Source: Mycolicibacterium sp. ND9-15
GTDB lineage: Bacteria > Actinomycetota > Actinomycetes > Mycobacteriales > Mycobacteriaceae
Length of the DNA: 64,000 nucleotides
Reading direction: 5' to 3'
Assembly: GCF_035918395.1 (NCBI RefSeq)
Contig: NZ_CP142362.1
Location: 1,277,501 to 1,341,500 of the forward strand
This document shows positions 27,519 through 38,387 of the stretch, piece by piece. The position numbers were made by a program, and so were the translations under genes. How positions within the stretch are numbered: the first letter of the stretch is position 1; the number at the start of each line of letters is the position of its first letter. The notes under the pieces are model-generated. The model was given only the letters and a program-made list of their open reading frames with translations, was not told the origin of the DNA and ran no database searches.

Positions 27519-28439
27519 ATGGCAATCGACATGGACGCGATGCTGGCCAAGATCAAGGACCGGCAATGGGCATTGGCCGACATCGACTGGAACGCTCCGG
27601 GCGCCGAACTGATCACCGACGAGCAGCGCCCGAAGTTGAAGGCGTTCATGGCCGACCTGTGCTGGATCGAGAACATCGGCGCACGCGGCTTCGCCGCCCT
27701 GGCCAAAAAGGCGCCGACGCCGACGATCGCCGAGATATACCGCTACTTCCACGCCGAGGAGCAACGGCACGCCAACGCCGAACTGGCGCTGATGAAGCGC
27801 TGGGGCATGCTCGAAGACGGTGAGGTTCCCGAACCCAACGTCAACATCCGCCTGGCCATCGACTGGCTCGACCGCTGGGCCGACGACATGCCGCTGTCGC
27901 TGCTCGGCACGGTCATCCCGATGCTCGAGGTCGCCCTTGACGGCGCACTGTTGAAGTTCCTGCTCGACGAGGTGCACGATCCCGTGTGCCACAAAGTGTT
28001 CGAAAAGATCAACAACGACGAGTCCCGCCATCTCGTGGTCGATTTCGAGGTTCTCGACATGATCGGACACGCCAGGATCCGTCGGCTGCTGATCGACTTC
28101 GTCGGCCACAACGCCACCCCGGGGCTGATCATCGGCGCGGTCATGGGTGCACCGCTGATCAACCGGATCCGCAACGAGATCGTCGCCATGGGAATGGAGC
28201 CGGAGCGGTTGTACCGGGCGGTGAAGAGATTCAAAGAACTCGGCGATCGCGGTGAGTACACCAACCGGGTACCGACGTACCGCTTCCTGAGACGCTATGC
28301 CGGCGTCGTCACCAACCCGCGACACCCCTATCACCTACTGGCCAATTCCATGGTGTGGGTTTCCGACCGGTATCCGCGACCGCTGCTGCCGTCGGTGCCG
28401 AGTTGGGTCAAAGAGGTCACCCACGAGCCGGCGGCCTGA
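27519..28439 (+). CDS. Ferritin-like diiron protein (PF10118-like)
   Basis: 306 aa. It holds two Glu/His signatures of the ferritin-like superfamily: helix 1 Glu in WIENIGARGFAAL with EEQRHANAEL, and a second set with LEVALDGALL and NNDESRHLVVDFEVL. That is the E...ExxH...E...ExxH ligand pattern for two irons. The C-terminal about 110 residues are specific to this mycobacterial group, often annotated as predicted metal-dependent hydrolase. An oxygenase or oxidase role is inferred, not shown. ATG at 27519 has AGGAGG overlapping the SDR stop. Confidence 0.82.
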   Translation: MAIDMDAMLAKIKDRQWALADIDWNAPGAELITDEQRPKLKAFMADLCWIENIGARGFAALAKKAPTPTIAEIYRYFHAEEQRHANAELALMKRWGMLEDGEVPEPNVNIRLAIDWLDRWADDMPLSLLGTVIPMLEVALDGALLKFLLDEVHDPVCHKVFEKINNDESRHLVVDFEVLDMIGHARIRRLLIDFVGHNATPGLIIGAVMGAPLINRIRNEIVAMGMEPERLYRAVKRFKELGDRGEYTNRVPTYRFLRRYAGVVTNPRHPYHLLANSMVWVSDRYPRPLLPSVPSWVKEVTHEPAA

Positions 28440-28440
28440 C

Positions 28441-29940
28441 ATGGACGTCCACGACGCGCTGATCGTCGGCGCCGGCTTCACCGGCATCGGCGCGGCGATC
28501 AAGCTTTCCGAGGCCGGCGTCGAGGACTTCGTCATCCTCGAGCGCAGCGACCGGGTCGGCGGTACCTGGCGGGACAACACCTATCCCGGTGCGGCATGCG
28601 ACATTCCGTCGCTGCTGTACTCGTTCTCGTTCGTCAAGAATCCGGGGTGGTCGCGGTCCTACTCACCGGGCGACGAGATCCGCGCCCACATCGAGGACAT
28701 GGTCGACGATTTCGGGCTCCGCCACCGCATCCGGTTCGGCGTCGAAGTCAACGGTCTGCACTTCGACGAAGCCCAAGGTGTGTGGACGCTGGAAGTGGAC
28801 GGGCGCAAGCCGTTTCGGTCTCGCACCGTGGTGCTGGCGTCGGGACCGCTGGCCGACCACAAGTGGCCCGACATTCGCGGCCTGGACAGCTACGAGGGCC
28901 ACAAGATCCACAGTGCGCGCTGGGATCATGACTACGACTTCACCGGCAAGCGGGTGGCCGTCGTCGGTACGGGTGCCAGCGCGGTGCAGATCGTGCCCGA
29001 ACTGGTCAAGTGCGCCGAGCGCGTCAAGGTCTTCCAGCGCACGCCGGGCTGGGTACTGCCGCGGCTGGACATCGCCACACCCGCTGCGGCGCAGACCCTC
29101 TTCGCGAAAGCCCCGGTGGTTCAGGAGATCGCACGACAGGCGTTGTTCTGGGGTCACGAGCTGACCGCGACCGCGCTGGTATGGGACACCCCGCTCACCG
29201 GCCTGGTGGCCAGGCTGGGCAAGGCGCACCTTCGGATGCAGGTCAAAGATCGGTGGCTGCGCCGTCAGCTCACCCCGGATTTCACCCCGGGCTGCAAGCG
29301 GATGTTGATGTCCAGTGACTACTACCCCGCGCTGCAGCGCCACAACTGCAAGCTGATCGACTGGCCCATCGCCACCATGAGCCCCGTCGGCATCCGCACC
29401 AGCGACGGCGTCGAGCACCACCTCGACTGCGTGGTTTTCGCCACCGGTTACGACGTTCATCTGACCGGACCGCCGTTCGGAGTGACCGGGATCGGTGGCC
29501 GCTCGCTGAGCGACGACTGGGCCGGCGGCGCACAGGCCTACAAGGGCGTCAACGCGCACGGCTACCCCAACCTGTTCTTCATGACGGGCCCGAACTCCGG
29601 ACCGGGCCACAACTCACTGTTGGTCTACGTGGAGGGTCAACTCGACTACACGGTGCGGGCGATCACCACCATCCTGCGCAAGGGTGTGCGCTATCTCGAT
29701 GTGCGTGCGGATGTCCAGCGACGCTACAACGAACGCATCCAGAAGCGGCTGACCAAGACCACCTGGATGTCGGGCTGCAACAGTTGGTACCTGACCGCCG
29801 ACGGTTTCAACGCGTCGATGTACCCGGGGTTTGCAACGCAGTATCTTCGACAGATGCGGGACTTCCGATTGGACGACTACCTCGTCGCGAGCCGAGTCGG
29901 AGCCGACGCGAGCCCAGCCGCGATCATCACACCGGCCTGA
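28441..29940 (+). CDS. Baeyer-Villiger-type flavin monooxygenase (EthA/MymA-like)
   Basis: 499 aa. FAD site GAGFTGIGAAIKL at residues 11-23, NADPH site VAVVGTGASAVQ, and between them the type I Baeyer-Villiger fingerprint in near-canonical form YEGHKIHSARWDHD ([F/Y]xGxxxHxxxWD). VFATGYDVH is the second conserved segment. Mycobacterial relatives oxidise ketones and activate thioamide drugs. Starts one base after the ferritin-like gene stop; same operon. Confidence 0.92.
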   Translation: MDVHDALIVGAGFTGIGAAIKLSEAGVEDFVILERSDRVGGTWRDNTYPGAACDIPSLLYSFSFVKNPGWSRSYSPGDEIRAHIEDMVDDFGLRHRIRFGVEVNGLHFDEAQGVWTLEVDGRKPFRSRTVVLASGPLADHKWPDIRGLDSYEGHKIHSARWDHDYDFTGKRVAVVGTGASAVQIVPELVKCAERVKVFQRTPGWVLPRLDIATPAAAQTLFAKAPVVQEIARQALFWGHELTATALVWDTPLTGLVARLGKAHLRMQVKDRWLRRQLTPDFTPGCKRMLMSSDYYPALQRHNCKLIDWPIATMSPVGIRTSDGVEHHLDCVVFATGYDVHLTGPPFGVTGIGGRSLSDDWAGGAQAYKGVNAHGYPNLFFMTGPNSGPGHNSLLVYVEGQLDYTVRAITTILRKGVRYLDVRADVQRRYNERIQKRLTKTTWMSGCNSWYLTADGFNASMYPGFATQYLRQMRDFRLDDYLVASRVGADASPAAIITPA

Positions 29941-29941
29941 T

Positions 29942-30856
29942 GTGACATCGCGACCGCAAGCGGGACCGATCTCGGCGATCCTCAACGGGCTTCGGCGCGC
30001 ACCGCAGCGAGTGCGCCGCGGTTCTCGCGATGTCGTCGAGACCGCCGTGTCGCAACTGTTCGACGCCGCCGTACACCCCCACGGCGTCGCGGAGTCCGGG
30101 GAATACCGCATCGAGGAACTCGCCCGGCTCGGGGGCACCACCACCCGCAATATCCGGGTGTACCGCGATCGTGGCCTGCTGCACCCGCCGCTGCGGGTCG
30201 GCCGGATCGCGCTTTTCAACGACACGCACCTGACCCGGTTGCGGCTGATCACCTCGTTGCTGGACCGCGGCTACAACATCTCGCATGTGCACGAGATGTT
30301 GTCGGCGTGGGAGCAGGGCAAGGGCGTCGGTGACATCCTCGGGCTCGAATCGGCGATCGCCGGCAGTTGGGCGACGGAAAAGCCCGAGCGCATGAGCGTC
30401 GCCGACGCCAAGCGACTCGTCGACGACGAGCCCGGTTTCGAGCGGATGGTCGGACTGGGGGTGATCCGGCTGGAAGGAGAGGAAGGCCTCCAAGAAGCTA
30501 CAGTAGTGCGGCCCAAGCTCATCGAGGCCTTCAACGACATCCGCCAGTACGGCGTGGCCACCGGCAAACTCATCGACCTGCACGAGCGGATCGCGCCGCT
30601 GCTCGACCAGATCAGCGGCATCCTGGTGCAGGCCGGTGTCGAGGAGGTGCTGCACCGCATCAACCCGGGCGCCGCACTGCCGCCCGACACCGAGATCGCC
30701 GAGCTGATAACCATGCTCGTGCGGTTCCGCACGCAGGCGGTCTCCGCGGTGTCGGCCACCCTGGCGTTCTCGATCGAGTCGACGATCGAGTCGCTGGTCG
30801 GCGAGATTCTCGGTGACCTCATCGACAAGGACACCGGAACCACGGACGAGTCCTGA
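29942..30856 (+). CDS. MerR-family transcriptional regulator with long C-terminal domain
   Basis: 304 aa. The MerR winged helix is unusual in starting late, near residue 56: YRIEELARLGGTTTRNIRVYRDRGLLHPP, then IALFNDTHLTRLRLI and the beginning of the dimer helix. The 180-residue C-terminal part is helical and unrecognised, with no metal-binding Cys cluster. GTG at 29942 follows the monooxygenase stop by one base. It probably regulates this operon. It converges with guaA (3-base gap). Confidence 0.85.
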   Translation: MTSRPQAGPISAILNGLRRAPQRVRRGSRDVVETAVSQLFDAAVHPHGVAESGEYRIEELARLGGTTTRNIRVYRDRGLLHPPLRVGRIALFNDTHLTRLRLITSLLDRGYNISHVHEMLSAWEQGKGVGDILGLESAIAGSWATEKPERMSVADAKRLVDDEPGFERMVGLGVIRLEGEEGLQEATVVRPKLIEAFNDIRQYGVATGKLIDLHERIAPLLDQISGILVQAGVEEVLHRINPGAALPPDTEIAELITMLVRFRTQAVSAVSATLAFSIESTIESLVGEILGDLIDKDTGTTDES

Positions 30857-30859
30857 GAA

Positions 30860-32419
30860 TTACTCCCATTCGATGGTGCCGGGCGGTTTGCTCGTCACGT
30901 CCAGCACCACCCGGTTCACCTCCGCGACCTCGTTGGTGATGCGGGTCGAGATGCGCTCGAGCACCTCGTAGGGCACTCGCGTCCAGTCAGCGGTCATGGC
31001 GTCCTCGCTGGACACCGGGCGCAGCACGATCGGATGTCCGTACGTGCGGCCGTCGCCCTGCACCCCCACCGAACGCACGTCGGCCAGCAGCACCACCGGG
31101 CACTGCCAGATCTGGTTGTCGAGTCCGGCGGCGGTCAGTTCCTCGCGGGCGATCGCATCGGCGCGACGCAATGTCTCCAGCCGCTCGGCCGTGACCTCGC
31201 CGACGATCCGGATACCCAGGCCCGGGCCCGGAAATGGTTGGCGCGCAACGATTTCCTCAGGCAGGCCGAGCTCACGGCCCACCGCCCTGACTTCGTCCTT
31301 GAACAGCAACCGCAGCGGCTCGATCAACTTGAACTTCAGGTCGTCGGGGAGGCCGCCGACATTGTGGTGGCTCTTGATGTTGGCGGTGCCCGACCCTCCG
31401 CCGGACTCCACCACGTCGGGATACAACGTGCCCTGCACCAGGAACTCGACTTCGGAAGCGTCGTCGCACACGATGTCGCGGACCGCCTCCTCGAACGCCC
31501 TGATGAACTGCCGCCCGATGATCTTGCGCTTGCCTTCGGGGTTCCTCACCCCGGACAGCGCCTCGAGGAACCGGTCGGCGACGTCGACGGTGACCAGGTT
31601 GGCGTGCGTGGCGGCGACGAAGTCGCGCTGCACCTGAGCCCGCTCCCCCGCACGCAACAGGCCATGATCGACGAACACGCAGGTCAACCGCTCGCCGATG
31701 GCCCGCTGCACGAGCGCGGCGGCAACCGCGGAGTCCACCCCGCCGGACAGCCCGCAGATGGCCCGCCCCTCGCCTATCTGCTCACGCACCTGCTCGACGA
31801 GCGTGTCGGCGATGTTGGCCGGCGTCCAGGTCGAATCGATCCCGGCGAACTCGTGCAGGAAGCGACTCAGCACCTGCTGACCGTGCGGGGTGTGCATCAC
31901 CTCCGGGTGGTACTGCACACCGGCCAGCCGCCGACCGCGATTCTCGAACGCCGCGACCGGGGCACCGCTGCTGACCGCCACCACCTCGAAACCGTCCGGG
32001 GCTTCGGTGACCGCGTCACCGTGGCTCATCCACACCGGCTGGGTAGCGGGCAGATCCGAATGCAGTTCTCCGCCAGTCACTTTCAACTCGGTGCGGCCGT
32101 ACTCACGGGTCCCGGTGCGCGCGACGGTCCCGCCCAGCACCTGGGCCATCGCCTGGAAGCCGTAGCAGATGCCGAACACCGGTACGTCCAGGTCGAACAA
32201 CCCCGGGTTCAGTTGCGGGGCGCCGTCCTCGTAGACACTCGCCGGTCCGCCGGAAAGCACGATGGCCCGGGGGTCACGGGCCTTGATCTCTTCGATGCTG
32301 GCGGTGTGCGGGATCACCTCGGAATACACCCGAGCCTCGCGGACCCGCCGAGCGATCAACTGCGCGTACTGCGCTCCGAAATCGACTACCAGTACGGGCC
32401 GTGGGGATCCAGATGTCAC
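30860..32419 (-). CDS. guaA: GMP synthase (glutamine-hydrolysing)
   Basis: 519 aa (M. tuberculosis GuaA 525). An N-terminal class I amidotransferase has the nucleophile Cys in [11 protein letters not shown], His/Glu in VQYHPEV. The ATP-pyrophosphatase P-loop is [13 protein letters not shown], and the C-terminal dimer domain contains [13 protein letters not shown]. Makes GMP from XMP, the last step after GuaB2. GTG start at 32419. Alone on its strand between the MerR gene and the HAD gene. Confidence 0.97.
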   Translation of the reverse strand: MTSGSPRPVLVVDFGAQYAQLIARRVREARVYSEVIPHTASIEEIKARDPRAIVLSGGPASVYEDGAPQLNPGLFDLDVPVFGICYGFQAMAQVLGGTVARTGTREYGRTELKVTGGELHSDLPATQPVWMSHGDAVTEAPDGFEVVAVSSGAPVAAFENRGRRLAGVQYHPEVMHTPHGQQVLSRFLHEFAGIDSTWTPANIADTLVEQVREQIGEGRAICGLSGGVDSAVAAALVQRAIGERLTCVFVDHGLLRAGERAQVQRDFVAATHANLVTVDVADRFLEALSGVRNPEGKRKIIGRQFIRAFEEAVRDIVCDDASEVEFLVQGTLYPDVVESGGGSGTANIKSHHNVGGLPDDLKFKLIEPLRLLFKDEVRAVGRELGLPEEIVARQPFPGPGLGIRIVGEVTAERLETLRRADAIAREELTAAGLDNQIWQCPVVLLADVRSVGVQGDGRTYGHPIVLRPVSSEDAMTADWTRVPYEVLERISTRITNEVAEVNRVVLDVTSKPPGTIEWE

Positions 32420-32540
32420 GCGGCAAGTCTAGTTGGCCGGTTGATCGCCGCCACAGCCCCGAGCGGCGTCTCGCACACCCTCCTTGCAGTAAGTTCATCG
32501 ATGCACAAGCTTGCGAGCGGGCGAAAACGGGAATGGGTAG

Positions 32541-33317
32541 ATGGTGCCGATAAGCCCTGGAACTGACGGAACAACTGAGAAACTTGGTCTTCCCGCTGGA
32601 ATCCGCGCTGCGTTGTTCGACCTTGACGGCGTGCTGACGGACACCGCAAGCGTGCACAAGAAGGCGTGGAAGCTGATGTTCGACGACTTCCTCCGGGCGC
32701 GGGCGGAGCGCACCGGTGAGGCATTCACACCGTTCGACGTGCAAACCGACTATCTGCCCTATGTCGACGGCAAGAAACGAGAAGACGGCGTGCGGTCATT
32801 TTTGACCAGCCGCGGCATCGAGTTGCCCGACGGCAATCCCGACGACGGGCGACCGCAGGAGACCGTCTACGGGCTGGGCAACGCGAAGAACGCGATGTTC
32901 CAAGAGATTCTGCGGATGGACGGCGTGGATGTGTTCGAGGGCTCGCGGCGCTATCTGGAGGCGACCGCGGAGTCGGGCCTGGGCATCGCGGTGGTGTCCG
33001 CCAGCGCCAACACTCGCGAGATACTCGAATTGACCGGGCTGGCGGGGTTTGTCCAATACCGGGTCGACGGTGTCGTGCTGCGTGAGGAGAACATCGCAGG
33101 GAAACCGGCGCCCGATTCCTTCCTACGTGCAGCCGAGCTCCTCGGCATCGAACCCCAGCAGGGCGCCGTTTTCGAAGACGCCATCGCCGGCGTGGCGGCC
33201 GGGCGCGCGGGAGGCTTCGGCGTGGTGATCGGCGTCGACCGGGTAGGTCACGCAGAAGCGTTGCGGCGCAACGGAGCTGACATCGTGGTATCCGACCTGG
33301 CGGAGCTGCTCGCATGA
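32541..33317 (+). CDS. Beta-phosphoglucomutase-like HAD hydrolase (Rv3400-like)
   Basis: 258 aa HAD phosphatase superfamily: motif [13 protein letters not shown] with both catalytic aspartates, motif [10 protein letters not shown], motif III Lys in IAGKPAPD and motif [14 protein letters not shown]. It overlaps the GH65 gene by 4 bases (ATGA), the usual partnership: the phosphorylase frees beta-glucose-1-phosphate from a disaccharide and this enzyme converts it to glucose-6-phosphate. Confidence 0.93.
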   Translation: MVPISPGTDGTTEKLGLPAGIRAALFDLDGVLTDTASVHKKAWKLMFDDFLRARAERTGEAFTPFDVQTDYLPYVDGKKREDGVRSFLTSRGIELPDGNPDDGRPQETVYGLGNAKNAMFQEILRMDGVDVFEGSRRYLEATAESGLGIAVVSASANTREILELTGLAGFVQYRVDGVVLREENIAGKPAPDSFLRAAELLGIEPQQGAVFEDAIAGVAAGRAGGFGVVIGVDRVGHAEALRRNGADIVVSDLAELLA

Positions 33318-35671
33318 CCTTACACGACGATGTGTACCCGGTCGAGCCGTGGCAGGTCCGCGAGAAATCGCTCGACATCAGCGTACTTGCCCAGTCGGAG
33401 TCGTTGTTCGCACTGTCGAACGGCCACATCGGAATGCGCGGAAACCTCGACGAAGGCGAGCCGCATGGCCTGCCGGGCACCTACCTGAACTCGTTCTACG
33501 AACTTCGTCCCCTGCCATATGCCGAGGCGGGATACGGCTACCCGGAGGACGGCCAGACTGTCGTCAACGTCACCAACGGCAAGCTGATGAGGCTGCTGGT
33601 GGACGACGAACCGTTCGATGTGCGCTACGGCGAACTGCTCGACCACGAACGCGTCCTCGATCTGCGGGCGGGCACGCTCAAGCGCACCGCGTGCTGGTGC
33701 TCGCCGACAGGCAAGAAGATCAAGATAACGTCCACCCGGATCGTTTCGCTGGCCCAGCGAAGTGTGGCGGCAATCGAATACGTCGTCGAGGCGCAGGACG
33801 AATTCGTCAGGGTCACCGCGCAATCCGAACTGGTCGCCAACGAGGAGTTGCCGCCGTCATCGAGGGATCCGAGGGTGTCGGCGGTGCTGGAGAAACCGCT
33901 GGAGCCGGTGCAGCACGAACACTCCGACCGCGGCGCGATCCTGTTGCACCGCACCCGGGGCACCAACCTCATGATGGCCGCGGCGATGGACCACGACGTC
34001 GAGGTGCCCGGCCGGGTTCAGATCGACACCGGTGCCGGCGTGGACTGGGCAACCACCACAGTCATCTGCGGCCTCCGGCCCGGCCAACGGCTGCGGATCG
34101 TCAAGTACCTCGCCTACGGGTGGTCGAGCTTGCGGTCCCGCCCGGCCTTGCGTGATCAGGCAGCGGCAGCGCTCGCCAACGCGCGGTACACCGGCTGGCA
34201 GGGCCTGCTCGACGCCCAACGCGCGTATCTCGACGACTTCTGGGACGGTGCCGACGTCGAGGTGGAGGGTGACTCCGACCTCCAGCAGGCGGTGCGGTTC
34301 GCGCTCTTCCACGTCCTGCAGGCCAGCGCTCGCGCCGAGCGGCGCGCGATACCCGCTAAGGGGCTCACCGGCACGGGTTACGACGGGCACGCTTTCTGGG
34401 ACACCGAAGGTTTCGTGCTTCCGGTGCTGACCTACACCCATCCGTCGGCGGCGGCCGACGCATTGCGTTGGCGCTCATCGATTCTCCCGCTCGCCAAGGA
34501 GCGGGCCGCCCTACTCGATCTCGAGGGTGCCGCATACCCGTGGCGCACCATCCACGGCGAGGAGTGTTCGGCCTACTGGCCGGCGGGCACCGCGGCCTTC
34601 CACGTCAACGCCACCATCGCAATGGCGTTCGAGCGGTACCGCGTCGTGACCGGCGACCATTCCCTGGAGCACGAGTGTGGCCTCACGGTGCTGATCGAGA
34701 CCGCTCGGCTGTGGGCGTCGCTGGGACATCACGATCGGCACGGGGTGTGGCATATCGACGGTGTGACCGGACCGGACGAGTACACCGCCGTGGTGCGCGA
34801 CAACGTGTTCACGAACCTGATGGCGGCGGCCAATCTTCGGGCGGCCGCCGATGCCTGCGCGCGCAACGTGGACGCCACCCAGACCGCGGGGGTCACCAAC
34901 GAGGAAATGGCCGCGTGGCGCCACGCCGCCGAATCGGCCCATATCCCGTTCGACGAGGAACTGGGGGTGCATCCTCAGTGCGAGGGATTCACGACCCTGC
35001 GGGAGTGGGACTTCACCAGCAACACGATCTACCCGCTGCTGATGCACGAGCCATACGTCCGGCTCTATCCGGCGCAGGTGGTCAAGCAGGCCGACCTGGT
35101 TCTGGCAATGCACTGGCAGGACCACGTGTTCACCGCCGAGCAGAAGGCCCGCAACGTCGACTACTACGAACGCCGCACCAGCCGGGACTCGTCGCTGTCG
35201 GCGTGCACGCAGGCGGTGATGTGCGCCGAGGTGGGCCATCTCGACCTTGCCCATGACTACGCCTATGAGGCCGCGATGATCGACCTGCGCGATCTGCACG
35301 GCAACACCCGCGATGGATTGCACATGGCGTCGCTCGCCGGGGCGTGGGCCGCACTGGTGGCCGGTTTCGGTGGGTTGCGAGACGACGAAGAAGTGCTCGA
35401 GCTCGACCCCAGATTGCCCGACGGGATATCGCGGCTCCGATTTCGATTGCGCTGGAGAAGCTTTCGGGTCACCATCGACGCGAACCACGACGACGTCACC
35501 TACACGCTGCGCGACGGTCCGGACGCCGTGCTGCGGATCCGCCATGGCGGCGAAGATGTCGTGCTGGATTCTCGGGAACCGACGAGGTTGCCGGTCCACC
35601 GCTGCGAACCGCTGCTGCCGACGCCGCAGCAGCCCCCGGGCCGGCACCCATTGCGGCGGGGCCGGGTTTAG
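33314..35671 (+). CDS. GH65 family disaccharide phosphorylase (Rv3401-like)
   Basis: 785 aa (Rv3401 786). The N-terminal beta-sandwich begins [27 protein letters not shown], then the (alpha/alpha)6 barrel with the catalytic acid Glu in [12 protein letters not shown] and a phosphate-site stretch [13 protein letters not shown]. Family members phosphorolyse maltose, trehalose or kojibiose; exact sugar unresolved. Translationally coupled to the mutase-like gene. Likely supplies glucose phosphates from intracellular alpha-glucosides. Confidence 0.93.
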   Translation: MTLHDDVYPVEPWQVREKSLDISVLAQSESLFALSNGHIGMRGNLDEGEPHGLPGTYLNSFYELRPLPYAEAGYGYPEDGQTVVNVTNGKLMRLLVDDEPFDVRYGELLDHERVLDLRAGTLKRTACWCSPTGKKIKITSTRIVSLAQRSVAAIEYVVEAQDEFVRVTAQSELVANEELPPSSRDPRVSAVLEKPLEPVQHEHSDRGAILLHRTRGTNLMMAAAMDHDVEVPGRVQIDTGAGVDWATTTVICGLRPGQRLRIVKYLAYGWSSLRSRPALRDQAAAALANARYTGWQGLLDAQRAYLDDFWDGADVEVEGDSDLQQAVRFALFHVLQASARAERRAIPAKGLTGTGYDGHAFWDTEGFVLPVLTYTHPSAAADALRWRSSILPLAKERAALLDLEGAAYPWRTIHGEECSAYWPAGTAAFHVNATIAMAFERYRVVTGDHSLEHECGLTVLIETARLWASLGHHDRHGVWHIDGVTGPDEYTAVVRDNVFTNLMAAANLRAAADACARNVDATQTAGVTNEEMAAWRHAAESAHIPFDEELGVHPQCEGFTTLREWDFTSNTIYPLLMHEPYVRLYPAQVVKQADLVLAMHWQDHVFTAEQKARNVDYYERRTSRDSSLSACTQAVMCAEVGHLDLAHDYAYEAAMIDLRDLHGNTRDGLHMASLAGAWAALVAGFGGLRDDEEVLELDPRLPDGISRLRFRLRWRSFRVTIDANHDDVTYTLRDGPDAVLRIRHGGEDVVLDSREPTRLPVHRCEPLLPTPQQPPGRHPLRRGRV

Positions 35672-35694
35672 CGACCCGGATTCAACGCCGGGGG

Positions 35695-36354
35695 CTACGC
35701 CATCTGCTTGTGTCCCGGCAGTCCCCCGGTCGCCTCGAACACCACCCGCTTACCGATTTCGACGGCATGGTCGGCGAACCGCTCGTAGTAGCGGCCGAGC
35801 AACGCGATGTCGACGGCGGAGCACACCCCGTCCAGCCACTTGTGGTCGATCAACAGCGTGAACAGGTGCCGATGCTCGGCGTCGACGGCGTCGTCCTCGT
35901 CGCGCAACCGCGCCGCTTTGTCGGGATCACGCGAGAGCACCACCTCCTGCGCGGTCCTCGCGAGTGTCACCGCGTGGGCACCCATTTCGGCGAAGGTCGG
36001 GCGCACGTCGGCAGGCAGCGCGCATTCCGGGTGCCGCAAACGTGCGATGCCTGCGACGTGGGCCGCCAACGCACCCATCCGGTCGATGTCCGCGGCGATG
36101 TGGATGGACCCGACCACCGTGCGCAGGTCACTCGCGACAGGCTGCTGCAACGCAAGGATCCGCAGCGCCGCTTCCTCGGCCCGCCGGTTGAGCGCGATCA
36201 TGTGCTCTCGGTCGGCGATGACTTGCTCCGCAAGCGACAGGTCGGCCTCCAAGAGAGCCCGGGTGGCACGCTCCAGCGCGCTGATCGCCAGCCCACACAT
36301 CTCGCCGAGCCGGCCACTCAGCGCGGCCAGCTCCTCGTGATATGCGGTTCGCAT
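35695..36354 (-). CDS. PhoU-family phosphate signalling regulator
   Basis: 219 codons, two PhoU three-helix repeats: the first has [34 protein letters not shown], and both contain the metal-binding E/DxxxD pattern ([33 protein letters not shown]). PhoU proteins repress the SenX3-RegX3 response when phosphate is ample. M. tuberculosis has PhoY1 and PhoY2; this copy lies next to choD and not next to a pst operon. ATG at 36354 with GAGGG upstream. Confidence 0.88.
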   Translation of the reverse strand: MRTAYHEELAALSGRLGEMCGLAISALERATRALLEADLSLAEQVIADREHMIALNRRAEEAALRILALQQPVASDLRTVVGSIHIAADIDRMGALAAHVAGIARLRHPECALPADVRPTFAEMGAHAVTLARTAQEVVLSRDPDKAARLRDEDDAVDAEHRHLFTLLIDHKWLDGVCSAVDIALLGRYYERFADHAVEIGKRVVFEATGGLPGHKQMA

Positions 36355-36381
36355 CGGCGACCCTCGTCCCATCGTCGAGTT

Positions 36382-38118
36382 CTAACCGGCCGACGGGACC
36401 GGCTCGATGGGCAGCCGCCGAAGCGCCGCGGGGGCGTCGGCGGGCACCACCGGGTTTTGGGGCGCGACAGGCGCCAGCCGGCGGTAGGGCTGGCCCTGCT
36501 CCGGCCGCAGGTCCTGCTGTCCCTTGTTCGGCCACAGCGACGCCGCGCGCTCCGCCTGCGCGGTGATCGAAAGCGATGGATTGACACCGAGATTCGCCGA
36601 GATCGCCGCGCCGTCGTGCACCGACAGCGTGGGGTACCCGTACACCCGGTGATACGGGTCGATGACACCGTGTTGTGCGTCGTCGCCGATCACGGCGCCG
36701 CCCAGGAAGTGCGCCGTGAGCGGGATGTTGAACAACTCGCCCCAGGTGCCGCCCGCGACCCCGTCGACCTTCTCGGCGATCCGGCGGGTGACCTGATTGC
36801 CGACCGGGATCCACGTCGGGTTGGGTGCCCCGTGACCCTGCTTGCTCAAGAAGCGCCGGATTCCCAGCTTGTTCCGCTTGGTGAAAGTCGTGATCGAGTT
36901 GTCCAGGTGCTGCATGACCAGCGCGATCAACGTGCGCTCGCTCCACCGCCGGACGTTGAGCAGCCGCAGCGTGCCACGGGGATCGTTCCGAGCGTTGATG
37001 AAAAGCTGCTTCCAGCGTGGGATGTCGGTGCCTTCCGGACCGTCGCCGTCGGTCATCAACGTCTGCAACAGGCCCATCGCGTTGGAGCCCTTGCCGTAGC
37101 GGACGGGCTCGATATGGGTGTCCGGCGTGGGGTGAATCGACGACGTGATCGCTACGCCGTGCGTCAGGTCCAAGTCGTCGGACACCTCGAATCGCCCAGC
37201 GCCGACGATCGATTCGGAGTTGGTGCGCGTCAACACGCCGAGCTTGTCCGACAAGGCCGGCAGCTTGCCCGCATCGCGCATCTTGAACAGCAACCGCTGG
37301 GTGCCCCAGGTGCCGGCGGCGAGGACCACGTGGGTCGCGGTGAAAGTTCGCTTCTGCCTACGCAACCAGCGACCGGTACGGACGGTGTGTACGTCCCACA
37401 GTCCGTCTGGCCGCTGCTCGAAGCCGGTGACTGTGGTCATCGGGTGGATCTTCGTCCCGAACTTCTCCGCCAGATACAGGTAGTTCTTGACCAGGGTGTT
37501 CTTGGCGTTGTGCCGGCATCCGGTCATGCATTCGCCGACCTCGATGCAGCCCCTGCGCGCCGGGCCGACCCCACCGAAGTACGGGTCGGGCACGGTCTCG
37601 CCGGGTGCCTTGGTGCCGTCGGGCCCGAAGAAGACGCCCACCGGCGTCGGCACGAACGTGTCCCCGACGCCCATCTCGTCGGCGACCTGTTTGACGACGC
37701 GGTCGGCGTCGGTGAACGTCGGGTTCGTGACGACGCCGAGCATGCGCTGCGCCTGGTCGTAGTGTGGCATCAACTCGGCGCGCCAGTCGGTGATCTCTTT
37801 CCACTGCGGGTCGTTGAAGAAGGGATCCGGTGGCACGTAGAGCGTGTTGGCGTAGTTCAGGGACCCGCCGCCGACGCCGGAACCGGCCAAGATCATCACG
37901 TTGCGCAGCAGGTGGATCCGCTGGATGCCGTACATGCCGAGCTGTGGCATCCACAGGAACTTGCGCAGATTCCACGAGGTCTTGGCGAAGTCCTCGTCGG
38001 CGAAGCGCCGGCCCGCTTCCAGCACGCCGACGCGATAGCCTTTCTCCGTGAGCCGCAGGGCGGTGACGCTGCCGCCGAAGCCCGAACCGATCACCAGGAC
38101 GTCGTAGTCAGGTTCCAT
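36382..38118 (-). CDS. choD: Cholesterol oxidase-type GMC flavoprotein (Rv3409c)
   Basis: 578 aa, the same length as M. tuberculosis ChoD. FAD motif VLVIGSGFGGSVTAL at residues 7-21, the GMC region ILAGSGVGGGSLNYANTLYVPP, a Cys-rich insertion CIEVGECMTGCRHNAKNT, and the C-terminal HFLGGAVIGDDAQHGVIDPYHRVYG with the active-site His. Originally called cholesterol oxidase; its role in cholesterol use in mycobacteria is disputed. Position between phoU and guaB3 fits Rv3409c-Rv3410c. Confidence 0.92.
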   Translation of the reverse strand: MEPDYDVLVIGSGFGGSVTALRLTEKGYRVGVLEAGRRFADEDFAKTSWNLRKFLWMPQLGMYGIQRIHLLRNVMILAGSGVGGGSLNYANTLYVPPDPFFNDPQWKEITDWRAELMPHYDQAQRMLGVVTNPTFTDADRVVKQVADEMGVGDTFVPTPVGVFFGPDGTKAPGETVPDPYFGGVGPARRGCIEVGECMTGCRHNAKNTLVKNYLYLAEKFGTKIHPMTTVTGFEQRPDGLWDVHTVRTGRWLRRQKRTFTATHVVLAAGTWGTQRLLFKMRDAGKLPALSDKLGVLTRTNSESIVGAGRFEVSDDLDLTHGVAITSSIHPTPDTHIEPVRYGKGSNAMGLLQTLMTDGDGPEGTDIPRWKQLFINARNDPRGTLRLLNVRRWSERTLIALVMQHLDNSITTFTKRNKLGIRRFLSKQGHGAPNPTWIPVGNQVTRRIAEKVDGVAGGTWGELFNIPLTAHFLGGAVIGDDAQHGVIDPYHRVYGYPTLSVHDGAAISANLGVNPSLSITAQAERAASLWPNKGQQDLRPEQGQPYRRLAPVAPQNPVVPADAPAALRRLPIEPVPSAG

Positions 38119-38159
38119 CAGTCCAGTATGGCGTTACCGAGGGGTAACTTCCTAGTCGT

Positions 38160-38366
38160 TCACACGGCGACGGCAGTGCCGCAGATCCCGCAGACCTCGA
38201 ACTGGCGCCGGTTCCAGCGTGCCACCGGAATGAAGAACAACGTGAACTGCTTGAACTCCCGGACCCGCGACCACTGCGTGGTGTTGTGACAGCGCCAGCA
38301 CGTCCTGACCTCCCCCGCACCAAGGTGTTGCTGTTTCGTGCCGTAGCCGAAGAGGAAGAAGAACAC
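38160..38366 (-). CDS. Small zinc-ribbon protein
   Basis: 68 aa with two Cys pairs, CWRC (23, 26) and CGIC (59, 62), a treble-clef-like zinc ribbon. A hydrophobic middle stretch FKQFTLFFIPVARW and hydrophobic start (FFFLFGYG) suggest membrane contact. Similar short proteins are common in actinobacteria and uncharacterised. GTG start. Lies between guaB3 and choD on the same strand. Confidence 0.78.
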   Translation of the reverse strand: MFFFLFGYGTKQQHLGAGEVRTCWRCHNTTQWSRVREFKQFTLFFIPVARWNRRQFEVCGICGTAVAV

Positions 38367-38387
38367 CCCGTTCAGACTAGGCGCAGT

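Noticed and set aside
35344..38289. 981-codon + strand open frame opposite phoU and choD
   Set aside because: Antisense to two conserved genes, low-complexity His/Arg/Gln composition, no ribosome site.
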